DNA from: Sindora glabra
Lineage: Eukaryota > Streptophyta > Magnoliopsida > Fabales > Fabaceae
Direction of reading: 5' to 3'
Length of the DNA: 64,000 nucleotides
Assembly (NCBI GenBank): GCA_020226215.1
Contig: CM035226.1
Location: 59,295,455 to 59,359,454 of the forward strand
In this document: one piece after another, positions 36,770 to 49,368 of the stretch
Position numbering within the stretch: the stretch's first letter is position 1
How the letters are laid out: each line of letters starts with the position of its first letter
The notes under the pieces: generated by a model
Database searches by the model: none
Told to the model about the DNA's origin: nothing
What the model saw: only the letters and a program-made list of their open reading frames with translations
Made by a program: the position numbers and the translations under genes

Positions 36770-39564
36770 TTGTCCAAGTGTGCAAAGCAAGTGGAACTGA
36801 TTCTTTTACCATGTGGCATAGGCGTATGGGACATCCTGCAAGTTAAATAGTTAATTTACTTCCTGGTATTCAAACTAGTGGTAAACATAAGAAGGTTTGT
36901 GGTATTTGTTTGAGAACTAAGCAAATAAGAGATGTTTTTATTCCAAGTCAAAATAAAGCCATTGAACCCTTTGATTTAATACATTGTGATGTGTGGGGTG
37001 CTTATCGTATTCGCTCTTCTTGTGGTGCTTCTTATTTTTTAACCATTATGGATGACTTTTCCCATACTGTGTGGATTTATTTATTGGCAGAAAAGAGTGA
37101 AGTTGGGAACATTCTTAAAAATTTTTGTGCTATGGTGAAAACTCAATTTAACAAGTTTGTGAAAATTGTGAGAAGTGATAATGGAGCTGAATTTAAAGTC
37201 TTGAAATCCTATTTCATTGAATACGGAGTAATTCATCAAACTTCCATGGTTGACACCCCTCAACAGAATGGCCATGTGAAGAGAAAACATAGGCATATTT
37301 TAAATGTAGCACGAGCTCTCCGATTTCAAGCTAATCTACCTATTGAATTTTGAAGAGAATGTATTCTTACTGCAGGATACTTGATAAATCGCACTCCTAC
37401 CACTCTTCATAAAGGTAAAAGTTCTCATGAAGTGTTATTTGATAAGACGCCTATTTATTCTCATATTCGCACTTTTAGGTGTCTATGTTATGCCCACAAT
37501 CGACCCTGCCAAAAGGATAAGTTTGGTGAGAGAAGTGGGAAATGCATTTTTGTAGGATATCCTTATGGAAAAAAAAGGATGGCATCTTTATGACTTGGAG
37601 AGTAGGGAATACTTTGAGTCTCGTGATGTTGTGTTTTGTGAAAATGAGTTTCCTTTCATTGATCACTCTTATATAGCAAATGAATCTCATGCCCCCACAC
37701 AGACCTTATGGAATGATGGATCTCCTTTCATTGATAAATCTAGCACAAGTATGCCTGGTGTAAGGGGGAGTAGTGAAGTTGAGGGACACATTAAGGAAAG
37801 CACAAGAGGGAGGTTCAAATCCAAATCCCTCATATGAGAATATTGTGCTAGCACTACCTATAAATGAACCCCTTGGTTGAGGTTATAGAGAACGTCATCC
37901 ACCAAGTAAACTTAAAGATTATCTATGTCACACTGTGCATTACGTTAATGACCCCACTGCTAAGGCACTCACTCCATCACAATTCTCAGGTACGTTATAC
38001 CCTATTGCACACTATGTGACTTATAGTAATTTTTCTATGCAACATAGACAATTTCTTGCAGTAGTGACTTCTGGGCATGAGCTATCTCTATTCTTAGACG
38101 CTGTTTGAGACCTTTTATGGCGCAAAGCCATGAAAGAAAAAATAGATGCTTTAGAAAAGAATGGCATCTGGACATTAACAATACTTCCACCTGGAAAGAA
38201 AGCTATTGATTGCAAATAGGTGTATAAGATTAAGTATAAATCAGATAGGACCGTGGAACATCACAAGGCGAGACTAGTTGTTCAAGGAGATAGTCAAAAA
38301 GAAGGAATTGATTAAGATGAGACTTTTACACCAATTGCAAAGATGGTTACAGTTCGAATACTTTTAGCTGTTGCTGTTGCTGTTGCTTAATCATGGATAC
38401 TACATCAGATGGATGTTCATAATGCTTTCCTGCATGGTGATTTGGATGAGGAAGTTTATATGCAATTACCTCCCGACTTTTCAAGTACAAATCCTAAGAA
38501 AGTGTGTAAGCTTCGAAAGTCTCTTTATGGCTTAAGACAGGCGCCATGAAATTGGTTTGCAAAACTTGCTACTGCATTGAAGAAATATGGGTTCAAACAA
38601 TCCCATGCCAATTACTCACTTTTCACTTATCATGAAGGGAATGTAATTTTAAGTGTTCTAGTATATGTTGATGATCTTATCATTGCAGGGAACAATGAAG
38701 ATGTGATTGAACGATTTAAGCAGTATCTTAGCACATGTTTCTACATGAAGGATCTTGGCTCTTTAAAGTATTTTTTAGGTCTTGAGGTGGCCCTAAGGAC
38801 CTCAAGGGATTTTTTTGTGTCAACGCAAATATGTTTTAGATATTATCTCAAAAACTGGGTTGTTGGGAGCTAAACCAGCTAGTTTTCCTCTTGAGCAAAA
38901 TCATGGATTAGCCCTTGTTAATGGAGTTATTTTGGAGGATTCAGAGAAATATCGTCGTCTCATTAGGAGACTTATCTATTTAACCATATCTTAGCCTGAA
39001 CTTAGTTACTATGTGCACATCCTAACTCAATTCATGCATTGTCCTCGTCAAGAACATTAGGATGCTGCAATAAGAGTAGTTCGATATTTGAAAGCTAGTC
39101 CAGGACAAGGAATTTTTCTTCGGTCAGATAGTGATTGACGCCTATATGCTTATTGTGACTCTGATTGGGCCAGTTGTCCTCTCAATAGACGCTCATTAAC
39201 AAGATATTTTATTTTATTAGGCCAGTCCCCTATATCCTGGAAAACTAAAAAGTAGGCCATAATTTCCCGTTCCTCAACAGAGGCTGAATATAGGTCTATA
39301 GCTACTACAACTTATGAATTGAAATGGCTTAAAACTCTTCTAAGTGACTTATGGGCACCACACACTCAACCTATGCAACTCTATTGTGATAGCCAAGCAG
39401 CCATTCATATCGCAGTTAATCCGGTATTTTATGAACGCACCAAGCATACTGAGATAGATTGTCATTTCATTCGTGATGAAATCCGAGCTGGCAATATTGC
39501 CATTATGCATGTACGAACCTACAATCAGTTTGCAGATATCTTAACTAAAGCTCTTGGGAAATAA
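36770..39564 (+). pseudogene. copia pol remnant: integrase, reverse transcriptase, RNase H
   Basis: The pre-integrase zinc region (WHRRMGHP and CGICLRTKQ) spans about 36809-36930. The integrase core runs to about 37560 with HCDVWG and RSDNGAEF. At the third catalytic position the family's Glu (usual VERKHR) reads VKRKHR, so it appears lost. Reverse transcriptase (about 38120-38870) keeps [13 protein letters not shown] and the catalytic YVDD. RNase H with the tail (LYCDSQAAIH, TKHTEIDCHFIRDEI, ADILTKALGK) ends at 39564. Stops replace normally coded residues at several sites, for example TGA at about 37351, TAG at about 38218, TAA at about 38313 and 38388 and TGA at about 38548, and there are frame changes near 37570 and 38850. 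The element cannot encode its own enzymes. Confidence 0.92.
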
Positions 39565-39628
39565 TAATTTGAATTTCTTTTGGGCAAGTTGGGCATTCAA
39601 GATTTTCATGCGCCAACTTGAGGGGGAG

Positions 39629-39852
39629 TATTAGGAGAATCATATTAATTATGTTAATTATCTCATTGTTATCTCATTATTGATATTTGAAAAATCTTGT
39701 AGATATCATGATCAATCATGATCAATGCATATCAGGAAAGATTTTGGAAATAGAAAATTTGAGAATTTGTTCTTTTTTCGATTTATATATATTGTACACA
39801 TCTGTTATTAGAATGAAATAAAAAAAGATTATAACAATAATTATATTTGTTA
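39629..39852 (+). repeat. copia 3' LTR
   Basis: 224 bp, directly after the polypurine tract. Begins TATTAGGAG and ends TTTGTTA, then the TTTAT target duplicate. It lacks the 31-bp duplication seen in the 5' copy. Confidence 0.92.
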
Positions 39853-39857
39853 TTTAT

Positions 39858-40285
39858 CACCGTTAATTGACCAAAAAGAAATTATTTGCTCACATACAAT
39901 AAATCTAAATAATATAATTTTTAAAGAATACATGAATTTAGATACAAAAAAATAATATAAATTTACTATTTTCAACAAAGTTATCTTTTATTTAAAAAAG
40001 AACAAGGAGAGAAGTCTTTGTATTTTCATCAAATTTTAACGCATTGTCAAAGCAATTTATCATTTTTTTTTACTACCGGTGATGTTACTCACAATAAATA
40101 AATTATTCTGCTTAGCAAGCCTCCCATTAGAAGTTCATCCTACTTTCTAATCATGTGTGGCACTCACACTTCTCATGAAGGAAAAATCATACAAGACCAG
40201 ACCAAATCATTGTGCAAGTAGTTTTTTATTTTATTTTTAAATTCATACCATATACCCAATTCAATAATTTGTGTCTTTTTTTAAG
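39858..40285. other. remainder of peroxidase intron 2
   Basis: AT-rich with no coding signal. It ends in a T-rich tract and 'ttaag', a degraded acceptor, before the exon 3 remnant (LGGP). Confidence 0.5.
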
Positions 40286-40959
40286 CTAGGAGGTCCCTCA
40301 CGCAAAAACCGCAAGCTCGAGGCAGCCAGCAGCCAAATCCCTTCACCGTTCTCCGACCTTGCCGCCCTGATCGACCTCCATGTTTCCCGCCAAGGGCCTA
40401 AGCGCCCGCGACTTGATGGGTCTCTCCGGCGGCCACACCATATACAGGCCAAGCTCAGTGTGCCCTCTTCAGGACTCGCATATATACAACGAGACAAACA
40501 TTGACGCTAGCTTCGCCACCGCTTGAAGGGCCAACTGCCCTACATCCGGAGGGAACCCCAATTTGGCACCCCTTGAGACACTGACCCCTGCCCGTTTTGA
40601 CATCAAATTTAGAGGGACCTTCTGAATTGTGGCTCGCGATGGCCTTCTTCATTCGGACCAAGTGTTATTCGAATGGTGGCTCTCAAGAAGAAATTCTTGT
40701 GAATTTCTCGCGCATAGTTGGAGCATACAAGATCTTGCGGTATAGTTGAAGTATCAAGAAAATCTTATATGCTCCGATTATCTTTGATTATAACTAATAA
40801 ATGAAAGACATTTGTCAATTTTGTAAAATTTATTTATATTAAAATTTTAATTTTTAAGATATTTGGATTCTACAAAGTTAACAATTATTTTTTATTTATT
40901 AATTATGACATGTGATATAATTAAAATATATAAAAATTTCTTCAATCTCAAAATGCTTT

Positions 40960-41120
40960 AGTTTAGGAGTAATGAAACAAATAATTTAGGAAGGTCGGAG
41001 GAGTTTATTATATAGAATTTTCATTTTGCTCTTTGAGACATCCTTATACTCTAAATTCATATTCCTCTCTTCATTTACTATCCTACAACCAACTCTCTTA
41101 TCCATTATTTCTCACAAGAT
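40960..41120 (+). repeat. gypsy LTR fragment next to the peroxidase pseudogene 3' end
   Basis: Text such as 'ataatttaggaaggtc', 'gagtttattatatagaattt' and 'cttcatttactatcctac' parallels 57080-57200 in the 3' LTR of the large gypsy element ('atagtttaggaaagct', 'gattttattatatggaatt', 'cttcatttactatcacatg') in the same order. It is a truncated or solo LTR remnant of that family. Its outer ends are unclear (it may begin near 40.8 kb). Confidence 0.6.
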
Positions 41121-41167
41121 GAAACTTCCACATTTGTTTTGTTTAAAACCTAATTAGAATGTATAGT

Positions 41168-41340
41168 ACTACAAAAAATGCTTTTTAAAGTTGGTTATTT
41201 AACAAATTCCATATCAATTATTAACCGATGTCTATATGAACATTATTGTATGTTTGATATATTCAACGTCATTTTTACAATCAACAACAATATCAATTTT
41301 TTTACGAGATATATTTAGTTCCCAAATATTGTTGAATTCT

Positions 41341-41400
<60 letters not shown>

Positions 41401-42790
41401 ATCTAGTAATTAACATAATTGTTTATCCTATTGAAAATCAGTGTCTTAAATTTCAAAAAAAATGATGGTCTATTTTAAATAACTGATGTATAATATATAA
41501 TAGGATGATAGTTTATTAAAATAATTGATGTTATTTTCATTTTTTTCTTCAGAATTTTCCTAAATTCCACTATCCTTGTAACAATTAATTGAACTTAAGT
41601 CTAGAATCCAAGAACTCATATTATTATATAAGTGGTAATAGTAGTATTCAAGTCCTATCTTAATGTCTTTATGCTCAAAAATAATATCTCAAATATAATA
41701 AATATCTAATGATAACAATTTCATACATTTATTTGAATTCAAATAGTAGAAGACGTATAATATATAAATATTGTAAAAATTGGAAATAATATCTCTAGAT
41801 GTAGAGAATGAACTTTTATTATCATCCAATGACATAACTAATGATAGAAATTCTTATGAATTGCACTATGACAAAAGAATGGCAACAAGATATTGGAATT
41901 GATATTGTAGGTGAAATATTAATACAATTTATTTTTGTTAGAGAGAAATTTATATACCTAGCCTATACCACTAAACTTTGGTGGTATTGTATATTATTTG
42001 AATAGTGCTCTTATTATCCCAACCCTTTATATAGAAATACTCATTAATTTACTTTCATAAACAATAAATAGGATGCCTTTTCTTCAAGAAATTCACTTCA
42101 CCCAAAACCTTAAATAATGAAATCTAAAACATAGAATTCAAACAAAGCAACACAATACATAACAAAAAAATATTCTTAATTAGGTTTAGAGGAAAATAAA
42201 GTATTTGAATGAACCTTAACATTAAGAAGAATATGCCAACAAGAGTGAACAAATGGTTGAACTCAAGTTAAAGTAATCTTTTGTGTGAAGAAATTTAGTG
42301 GGCTTCCTACATATAAAAGAAAATGAATTAATTGATCTCTCTATTTGGCACTATGAATTTTGCGAGGAAAAAACTCTTATTCTACAATATGCAATTTGGC
42401 ACCAAGATAGAATCTATTTGTATTTCAACTCTCCCTTTCAGTTTTACAAGTCTTAAAGAAAGAAAAATAGCATTGTTTAGGTATTTCAGAATGGTTATAC
42501 ACTAAAACTAACATTATACAACATTGACATCTTGTTTACCAAATTATAGCTTTATATTATCCAAACAAAATTTTACTTTACCATGTTGGTTCTAAAATAA
42601 AATCAACATGACATTCTCTTTTATCAGTTTATTTCCTTAACTACTCAAATAAAATTTTACTTTTTCAAGTCGGTTATTGTTATGGAATTAATATTGTATA
42701 TAATTTATGCTGGTTAATAACAAATAACTGATATGGTTTATCATTTTTATTAATAAAAGCTTATTTCTATTATTGCTCAAATAACAAAAA
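41168..42790. mobile_element. possible CACTA-like element remnant
   Basis: 'tactacaaaaaatgcttttt' at 41168 followed by 'aaagttggttatttaac' and 'attaaccgatgtc' looks like a CACTA terminal and subterminal pattern with the first base changed. Further 'tcggttattgttatgg' and 'ctggttaataac' motifs recur around 42590-42750. No inverted right terminus or transposase was identified. Low confidence. Confidence 0.3.
41343..41398. repeat. (AT)n microsatellite, about 28 repeats
   Basis: An uninterrupted alternating AT run. The length in the real genome may differ, because such tracts are prone to slippage and assembly error. Confidence 0.95.
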
Positions 42791-45700
42791 TTATACTTAT
42801 TACATAAATAGTATAGTAGACATACTTGCTGATGCAAATGAGTGCCATATTTTAAATAACATTAAATCATACCACAATACATATAAAAACTTTCATAATG
42901 TATACAAAATAATATATACATTTACAAGTAATTACACTAAGTGTTATAAGTACAATATATATACATTTTTATTTATGATTGCATTTGATAAATTATACAA
43001 TTGGCAATGGCCATTCATGCCAATGCTTATCTTTCTTCTAATACATATGTAGCTTCTTCCTCCTATAAAGCTATTAATTCTTCTATATTATAGGGGTCTA
43101 TCTTTCCTTAAAAAAATTGCATATTTACATACAAAACTCAATGAGATGATGGAATTAAATGTTTTCTATAAGTGTGTATCTTACCAAAATACAAATGAAT
43201 TACCTTATTAGGTTTTTCATTATTATTCATATACATGATCATTTGTTATATGTATTTCATCATGAAGCATTTGTACTCGACATTGGTCATTTGTTTAGGG
43301 CACTATAATAAACCAATTCAAAATAGTATTATTTTTATGTAATGATGATCAATCAATATATTAGGTATCCAAAAATGCACAAGAACATTATCTTTATTTG
43401 TATTTGTTCAATGTTGAGCATTTTATTAAAGCTTTTTATCTTGTAATTTATCCTTATCACCTTTATGCATATGTCTTTCTAACCTTAGCATGGCCTTAGC
43501 AAGTTAAGCCAACAGACTATCTTATCTTTCAGATAAATAACACTTAGCATCTAGTGATGCCTACTATAATATTGATATCAGAGAAAAATAATAAAGGAGA
43601 AAATATAACCAAAGTTGAATTAAGGTCTATCTTTACACCCATATATATTCATAGTATAGCACTATATAGTACTTATTGTGTCTTGTTTATATTCATGCTC
43701 TAGTATATACTACTTGTTTTGATACTTTGCTATAGTTTCTAAATCTTAGGTCCTATTTAGATCCAAAAACCAAAGTAAGAAACTAATTTCTTTTCCCGAT
43801 GCAAGTACTTATGATTTTTAGAATACATAAGTAATATAATTCATACTATCTAATATGTGTACAAAGTTAAGGAAGAATTAAGAGGTAAATAAAAACATGC
43901 TTATCTAAGTCATGATAATCAGAACATAACTCTTCCCTTTTAAAAGCTGCAAGATGCCTTCCTTGACTAGGAGAATGTCATTAATGTTTCTCCATGACAT
44001 GCAAGGTAATAGACAATGAAATACGATTACCTTCTGATATCTTCTGTGTAATGGATCATAGTTAAGATGTACTTACTATTTTTTTTTTGTTGAGGATAAG
44101 ATGGTAAAATCTTTCATTTTTTAGACTTATCATCCTTATCCTTATCCTCCTCCACGACTTATTAGCCTTTGTCTTCCCATAAAGGTACCTAAAATTAGAT
44201 TGCAAAGAAATATAAGAATCAGACATACTAAGTAATATTTTATATGATTATAAAAAATGAACTTGGAGTGATGGAAAATCTCACATTTATGGAGAATAAA
44301 ATAAAGACCTTTGAATAAGTTAGATAGGTGCCAATTACTTAGGCCATCGTGGTTACCTCCTCAATCAATAATGGCATAATAGTTGTAGGCCTTCAATAAT
44401 GTCTACCATAGCCTTACAATAATCCTCTAATAGTGAACAATGTGAAGCATATGGTTAGTGAAAAACTAATCCTTTCATTACCTACCTAATAAGGGGCCCT
44501 ATAATCAAAAGTACATATCTACATCTACCATGTAATGATAAATAAATTACTTGATCAGCATCAATGTAAAACTACAATATTATTTTGGAATACTTAGCAA
44601 TAAGCAATAGGATAACAAGAATTTACCTATAGTAATTAGGTGAAAGGCTCAAGGTTAGCAAGGTAGTAGCAACTCTGTGACATAAAGGTCATCATTTGTA
44701 TCTTTTTTTTTTCCCTTGAGGTGGCTGGTAAGTTACTAGTCCATTTAAGAACAACTAAAACATGCTACAAATCCAATTTATGCAATTCATCTAGCACCTT
44801 TGCCCTTTCTTGCTCAGATAGTTATTTACTAAGAAAATATTTTGTAGTCCCCCTAAATTGTTTCTTAATATCAATTGACAAGAAAAATATTTACTATATT
44901 ACTTCCTCTTATTTTATGTCTTTTATTAAGTTACACATGCTTAATTTTATAAAATTAATCTTATTTAAAAATTGTGATTGATTTTATAATATTCTAAATT
45001 TATTCAATTAATACTAGATTTTAACATTGTTTTTATTTTTCGCGTATATCTTAGGCTATGAATGTCAGATTAGGATTATTTATACAAAAATACCTACAAC
45101 TTGGTGTTTTAGTCAAAGTCCAGTTTGAACTCCTTCAAGCCTTTATTTGGTTGAAATCTTGAAGCCTTGTCTCCATCCTAGTTAAATTAGCCTTGGTTTT
45201 TAGGCTATATCTAAAGTTATAAAAGTTCAATTAACTTGAAACTAGTTCCCAAATCTCCATAAGACCTAGGCCTACAAATTTGATATTTATGAATTGTCCA
45301 AATTACTTTATTTTAGTGGTCTTAAGTTAGTTGGAAATCAGAATTATGAAAAATTATTAATGTAACTATTAAAGTTAATTGCCTTATAAAAATAGGTTTA
45401 GACTTCTAGAAGTTAAGAAAGCCCCATTATTATAATCCTAAGAGACATATAATCCAATTCTAGTAAGGTTTTAAGTTAATTAGGTCAAATAAAAGAAGAG
45501 AACTCATTAGATTTTAGAGACTTTTACACCTTCAGTAGCATAACTTTTCTCTTTTTCTTCTTATTTCTCTTTTGTTATTTATCAATGGAAGCTTAAATTC
45601 AAAGTTAATTCAAGGAGTTTAAGGCTCTCCACTTTTAGATTATGAAATTATGAATTGTAATGTTAACTTTCTTTAATTAATTTTCTTTGTTCCCTAACTA

Positions 45701-47984
45701 CTTATGTTGATTTCTTGAAATTGCATGTGTTAGATGTTGATTTGGTATAATTAGTATTCATCTTTCTAATTTCTAGTATTATGCTATTTTGACATTGAAT
45801 TGTAGTTGGTAAATCACAATTTTATAGATAGGGGTAGAAGGTTAAAGCATTAATTTAAAGATTTCTAATTTAATTTCATAATTCAACTAAATTCTATCAT
45901 TAAATCAATTTTGATCTAGTTTAGGGATTATAGTAGTTGCTTAATTTAGTTAATCTTAATTGATTAAATCCTATATAGTAATCTAATGTAGAATTCATGA
46001 ATTATTGCAAGAGTTTCAGATAATTCAAAGTTGAAGAATTAATTAAAAAAGTCAAATCCTAATTAATTTATGATTAATCCAATTAGAACATATCATTTCC
46101 TTAAATTGGCTACTTCATTATATTGATTTTCCTTCTTTCTATTTACTCTATGTTTTTATTTTTCTTAATACATTCAGTTCAATTTGAATTCATAAAACCT
46201 CTTAACTCTAATTTTGCATTAATTCTGCATTCTATATATTACATATTGTTGTATTCTACATTCTATTATAGCATTCTATCTTGTTTGCATCTGCATTTTG
46301 TTTATATTAGTTTCTTTCATTTTTAGTGCACAATAAATTAGAGAATTATATAAACATTGTTAGGAATTCAATTAAAAAAGATAAATCAATAGATCATTAA
46401 GGGTACAACCTAGTTATGCCATTATATTTTATTATTTTATAGCAAACAAGTTTTTAATCTAATTTTGTTGCATTGCAACATGTATTGTCATCAATTGTTC
46501 CTTCAATGCTCCTTACAAGCTTGAAGGGCTCTTAAGTTTCAGAGTAGTAGTTAGCATGTCCATCCTCTTTTCTAAATGGAACTATTCCTAGGTGGTAAGT
46601 TGCTTAAGCTTATCATGGCACAATGTAATCAAACATGGTTAGTTATATACTAATTATGAACCAGATACTCAATTTCAAGTGAGTAAATAAAATTCCATTC
46701 GAGGAATACTAGACAATCCAAAATTTTCTTGACAAATATTCACGAAAAGAATATCCTACAAAAATTCATAGAATTGGAGGAATTAATCCTCTTGGATGAA
46801 ATGATAAAGGAATATTTGGAAAGACATTACAAAACCTTTGTATCAGAATCTATAAAGAAATGGTCTAATTGATCATTTTGTATTTTGATAAATAAAATAA
46901 TAACATCATTTACTATTCACTAGGAAACCTATTAACTTTTCGTTGTTGTGAATTCACTCTTGTTGTTAACTCTAACTCTGACCTATAACTCACATCATTT
47001 AATAGGGGTGACAAAGACAAATGCTTAGTCACTAGATTGAGCAACAGCCTCCTCAATAGCTTGGATTCTTTCCTAGAAGATATCCTTTTTAAGTTTCCTA
47101 TACTTTTCTTGAGACAACTTATGTTTGTACACATTTTTGGCTTAGTCTGTCTTATTTTGTGCACTTACAGTTTATTAGTAAAAAAAATGAATGATGAAAA
47201 GATGTTATTCATTCTTAATAATGGAAGAAAGATAACAATATTGAAGTGTAATAGATTATTTAGAATTCCACCGAATGGTATATCTCCACAAACTTGTCTC
47301 ATATCCACTAGTCGATTTAGTGGTATTTTTCATAGCAAGGTCCCATCTCTGTCCCTATAAGGTTAGTGTACTGCTTTCCACTCACCAATAAAAATATGAA
47401 ATCTTTATAATTGTGATGAACATTAAAGGTAACCTATAATTACATCCATAAATGAATGATAAACATGATTTGTAATCTAGAACATCTTGTTCTGCACATA
47501 TAAAAATCTAACTAGAGACATGTATTAAAGTTCCTTACTAATATATGATCCCCAATGGCATCCTTAATGTCTTGTTCCACTTGATGTTAATCTTTAACAG
47601 TAATTGGCACCTTAATGTGTGCCAAGGAATTAGGGTAGCTAATAAAATTAATTCCATAAGCCTACATTTAACTTCTTTGTCATTACAGTTTACTCTCAGC
47701 CTTTCCTTTTTAGCATACTTGAGTACTGTATCTTTTTTAATTATAAGGCCCTTAGTGCCTTTCCTTTTCTAATCATCTTTACCAAAATAAGTTAAATTCA
47801 CGTCATTTTTGTTTAAAGAATTTTAACAAAATTAGTACAAATATTTAACTTATGTGCCAAGCAACATATGATAAATAATCAAGCATATACATGTGATAAC
47901 TTAAATAATAAGGAACAATTGCATGTCATTTTATTACATTAAATTTAACCTTGAATAAAACTTTACCTAAAATAAATTGATATT
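42791..47984. other. AT-rich repeat debris without a supportable gene
   Basis: No frame with a recognisable domain. The frames at 44721-44981, 46123-46326, 47037-47360 (plus) and 46913-47164 (minus) were read and match nothing I know. Around 45.1-46.45 kb the sequence resembles the long untranslated leader of some plant gypsy elements ('atcattaagggtacaaccta' near 46397). A broadly similar text occurs in the insertion at 54.6-56.1 kb. This is inference, not a defined element. Confidence 0.35.
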
Positions 47985-49147
47985 TTCATCCAGAATTCGT
48001 GAACGGAATTGATTTCCAAATTGATTCAATGAGCTTAAGAGCTCTCTAAATGGCAAGAATCGATTCAACTTTCATATAAAGTTTTTGTAAGGCATAAATT
48101 AATTTTTAAATCTATTCACCATACATTCTTTTAAAATTAACATGTTTAAGGATGCTAATGACATTGTACCTTATATATATGTTATATGATGGTAGATGAT
48201 ATTATTATAGATTAAATAGTGGTGAATAAGTTTAGTAGCTTACTTTGGATGAAAATTTCTTATGCTTGCTTATATATATGTCACAATTAAGTAATAATGA
48301 CTTAAAAAAAGAATATCATAAATGATAAAGCTTATACATCAAATCCAGGTGCCTATTTATAATAAGATAAAGTAGATCCTAAAGGGATATAGTTAGGTTA
48401 TGAAAGGCTAAAGATGATTGAGAGTCACAAGAAGGATTAGTTGTTTGGATAACTCTCTATATATACTATCTTTGGTATACTTTAGATGAACTTTCCATGG
48501 CAAGTTAATTTTGGTTCAATATGTGATCCATGCTTTTTAGGTTGCCTTGTATGTAATTCATTTATTCTTACACTTTAAGCCAATAAGGGAGGCATCTCAT
48601 TTTAATATAAAATATATGTTATTGTCTAACTAGCATTTATACATTTAACTTTTTAAGAAAAATTTTGATTCATTTAGCTCCTGAACTTACTTTTCCATGG
48701 TTTCATTTTCAAATACCTAAGTTAACACACCACCACTACCTCTGCCTTAGTAAAGGAAACTACTCTCATAAGGATTTATCATTATTTTATGAACCAAGCA
48801 ATATTGGACTTGTAAATCATTTTATCAACATTTTAAGAAAATTTGTAGATTTACTAACCAAAACCATGATTATATTTAATAGGATTTAGATTAGTTTGAC
48901 CTAAGGCTCATATGAACAATTGTTTCAAGATTTGGTTAGACTAACTTATTCCTTATGTTAAATTATGTATAAGTAAATCTAACTTCTCTTTTGGAGTAGC
49001 CCTTTTTTGTATTAAGGAATTTTAAAATTGAATGGCATTGCTTTCCTCCATTTCATTATTATTTTCATTAATGTTAATTTTAATTTAGGCTAGTGAATTT
49101 ATACTTGATAATTTCACATTAATCACAATTGTAGGTGAGTCGTGATA
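47985..49147 (+). repeat. gypsy 5' LTR, left-truncated
   Basis: From about 47985 to 48660 it aligns with 57810-58440 ('aatgacattgtac', 'gatgaactttccatggcaag', 'ttattgtctaactag'). It continues to a likely terminus 'gtgagtcgtgata' at 49147, matching the GTCGTGACA-type LTR end of this group. Similarity upstream of 47985 disappears although the 3' copy has about 870 bp more, so the start is lost. Confidence 0.7.
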
Positions 49148-49368
49148 AAGTTAATGTTAGAGAATGGTCAAGAGTTTATTTGTAAGATGATGGTGTTAAC
49201 ATTGGTTAAGTTATAAATTTATATTTACTACCATATGGGAGTTAACCAAAATTGCACCAGTTGTACATGTGCACCTAAGGTTACGTATCACCTATCTCAT
49301 TTTAGTTGATGCCATGATGTTTACAAAAGTAGGTAGTGATTTTTAATAGTAGAAATTAATGTTGTTGA

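Larger units (their letters stand above)
36405..39852 (+). mobile_element. Ty1/copia retrotransposon, internally deleted and inactive
   Basis: The structure is complete at the ends. 5' LTR 36405-36659 is followed at once by a tRNA-Met-type primer site (TGGTATCAGAGG, 36660-36671); polypurine tract AGGGGGAG (39621-39628) precedes the 3' LTR 39629-39852. A 5-bp target duplication TTTAT flanks it (36400-36404 and 39853-39857). LTR ends read TA...TA rather than TG...CA. The interior has the order integrase, reverse transcriptase, RNase H, as in copia. Only about 120 bp separate the primer site from the pre-integrase motif, so gag and protease are missing and the total is 3.45 kb. The LTRs differ at about a dozen of some 195 alignable positions, plus a 31-bp duplication at the start of the 5' LTR. 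It sits in intron 2 of the peroxidase pseudogene, same strand. Confidence 0.93.
33579..40735 (+). pseudogene. class III secretory peroxidase pseudogene, three exon remnants
   Basis: Class III peroxidases are secreted haem enzymes that use H2O2 to oxidise phenolics in the cell wall. Remnants: (1) 33579-33768, an ATG and signal-peptide-like start (MAALSHFLVTLL), then, after a frame change, FYATSCPNLQTIV and the distal-histidine motif FFHDCF; (2) 34334-34527, GCDASIL, then EKNA, then VEAACNGTGSCADILALAARD, ending at a GTGAGC donor; (3) 40286-40735, LGGP, SQIPSPFSDLAALIDLH, the proximal-histidine motif GLSGGHTI, IYNETNIDASF, GLLHSDQ and NGGSQEEILV. Defects seen: a frame change after the signal peptide, lost exon 1 donor, stops in exon 2, at least two frame changes and a stop in exon 3, and a missing C-terminus. 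Intron 2 is swollen to about 5.8 kb by the copia element and other repeats. It cannot make a working enzyme. Confidence 0.88.

Noticed and set aside
41343..41398. AT tract as a replication origin or matrix attachment site
   Set aside because: A plain dinucleotide repeat gives no specific support for either function.
47037..47360. 107-codon plus-strand frame and overlapping 83-codon minus-strand frame
   Set aside because: Weak leucine-rich-repeat-like look near 47270 on the minus strand, but too short and isolated. No other motif on either strand.
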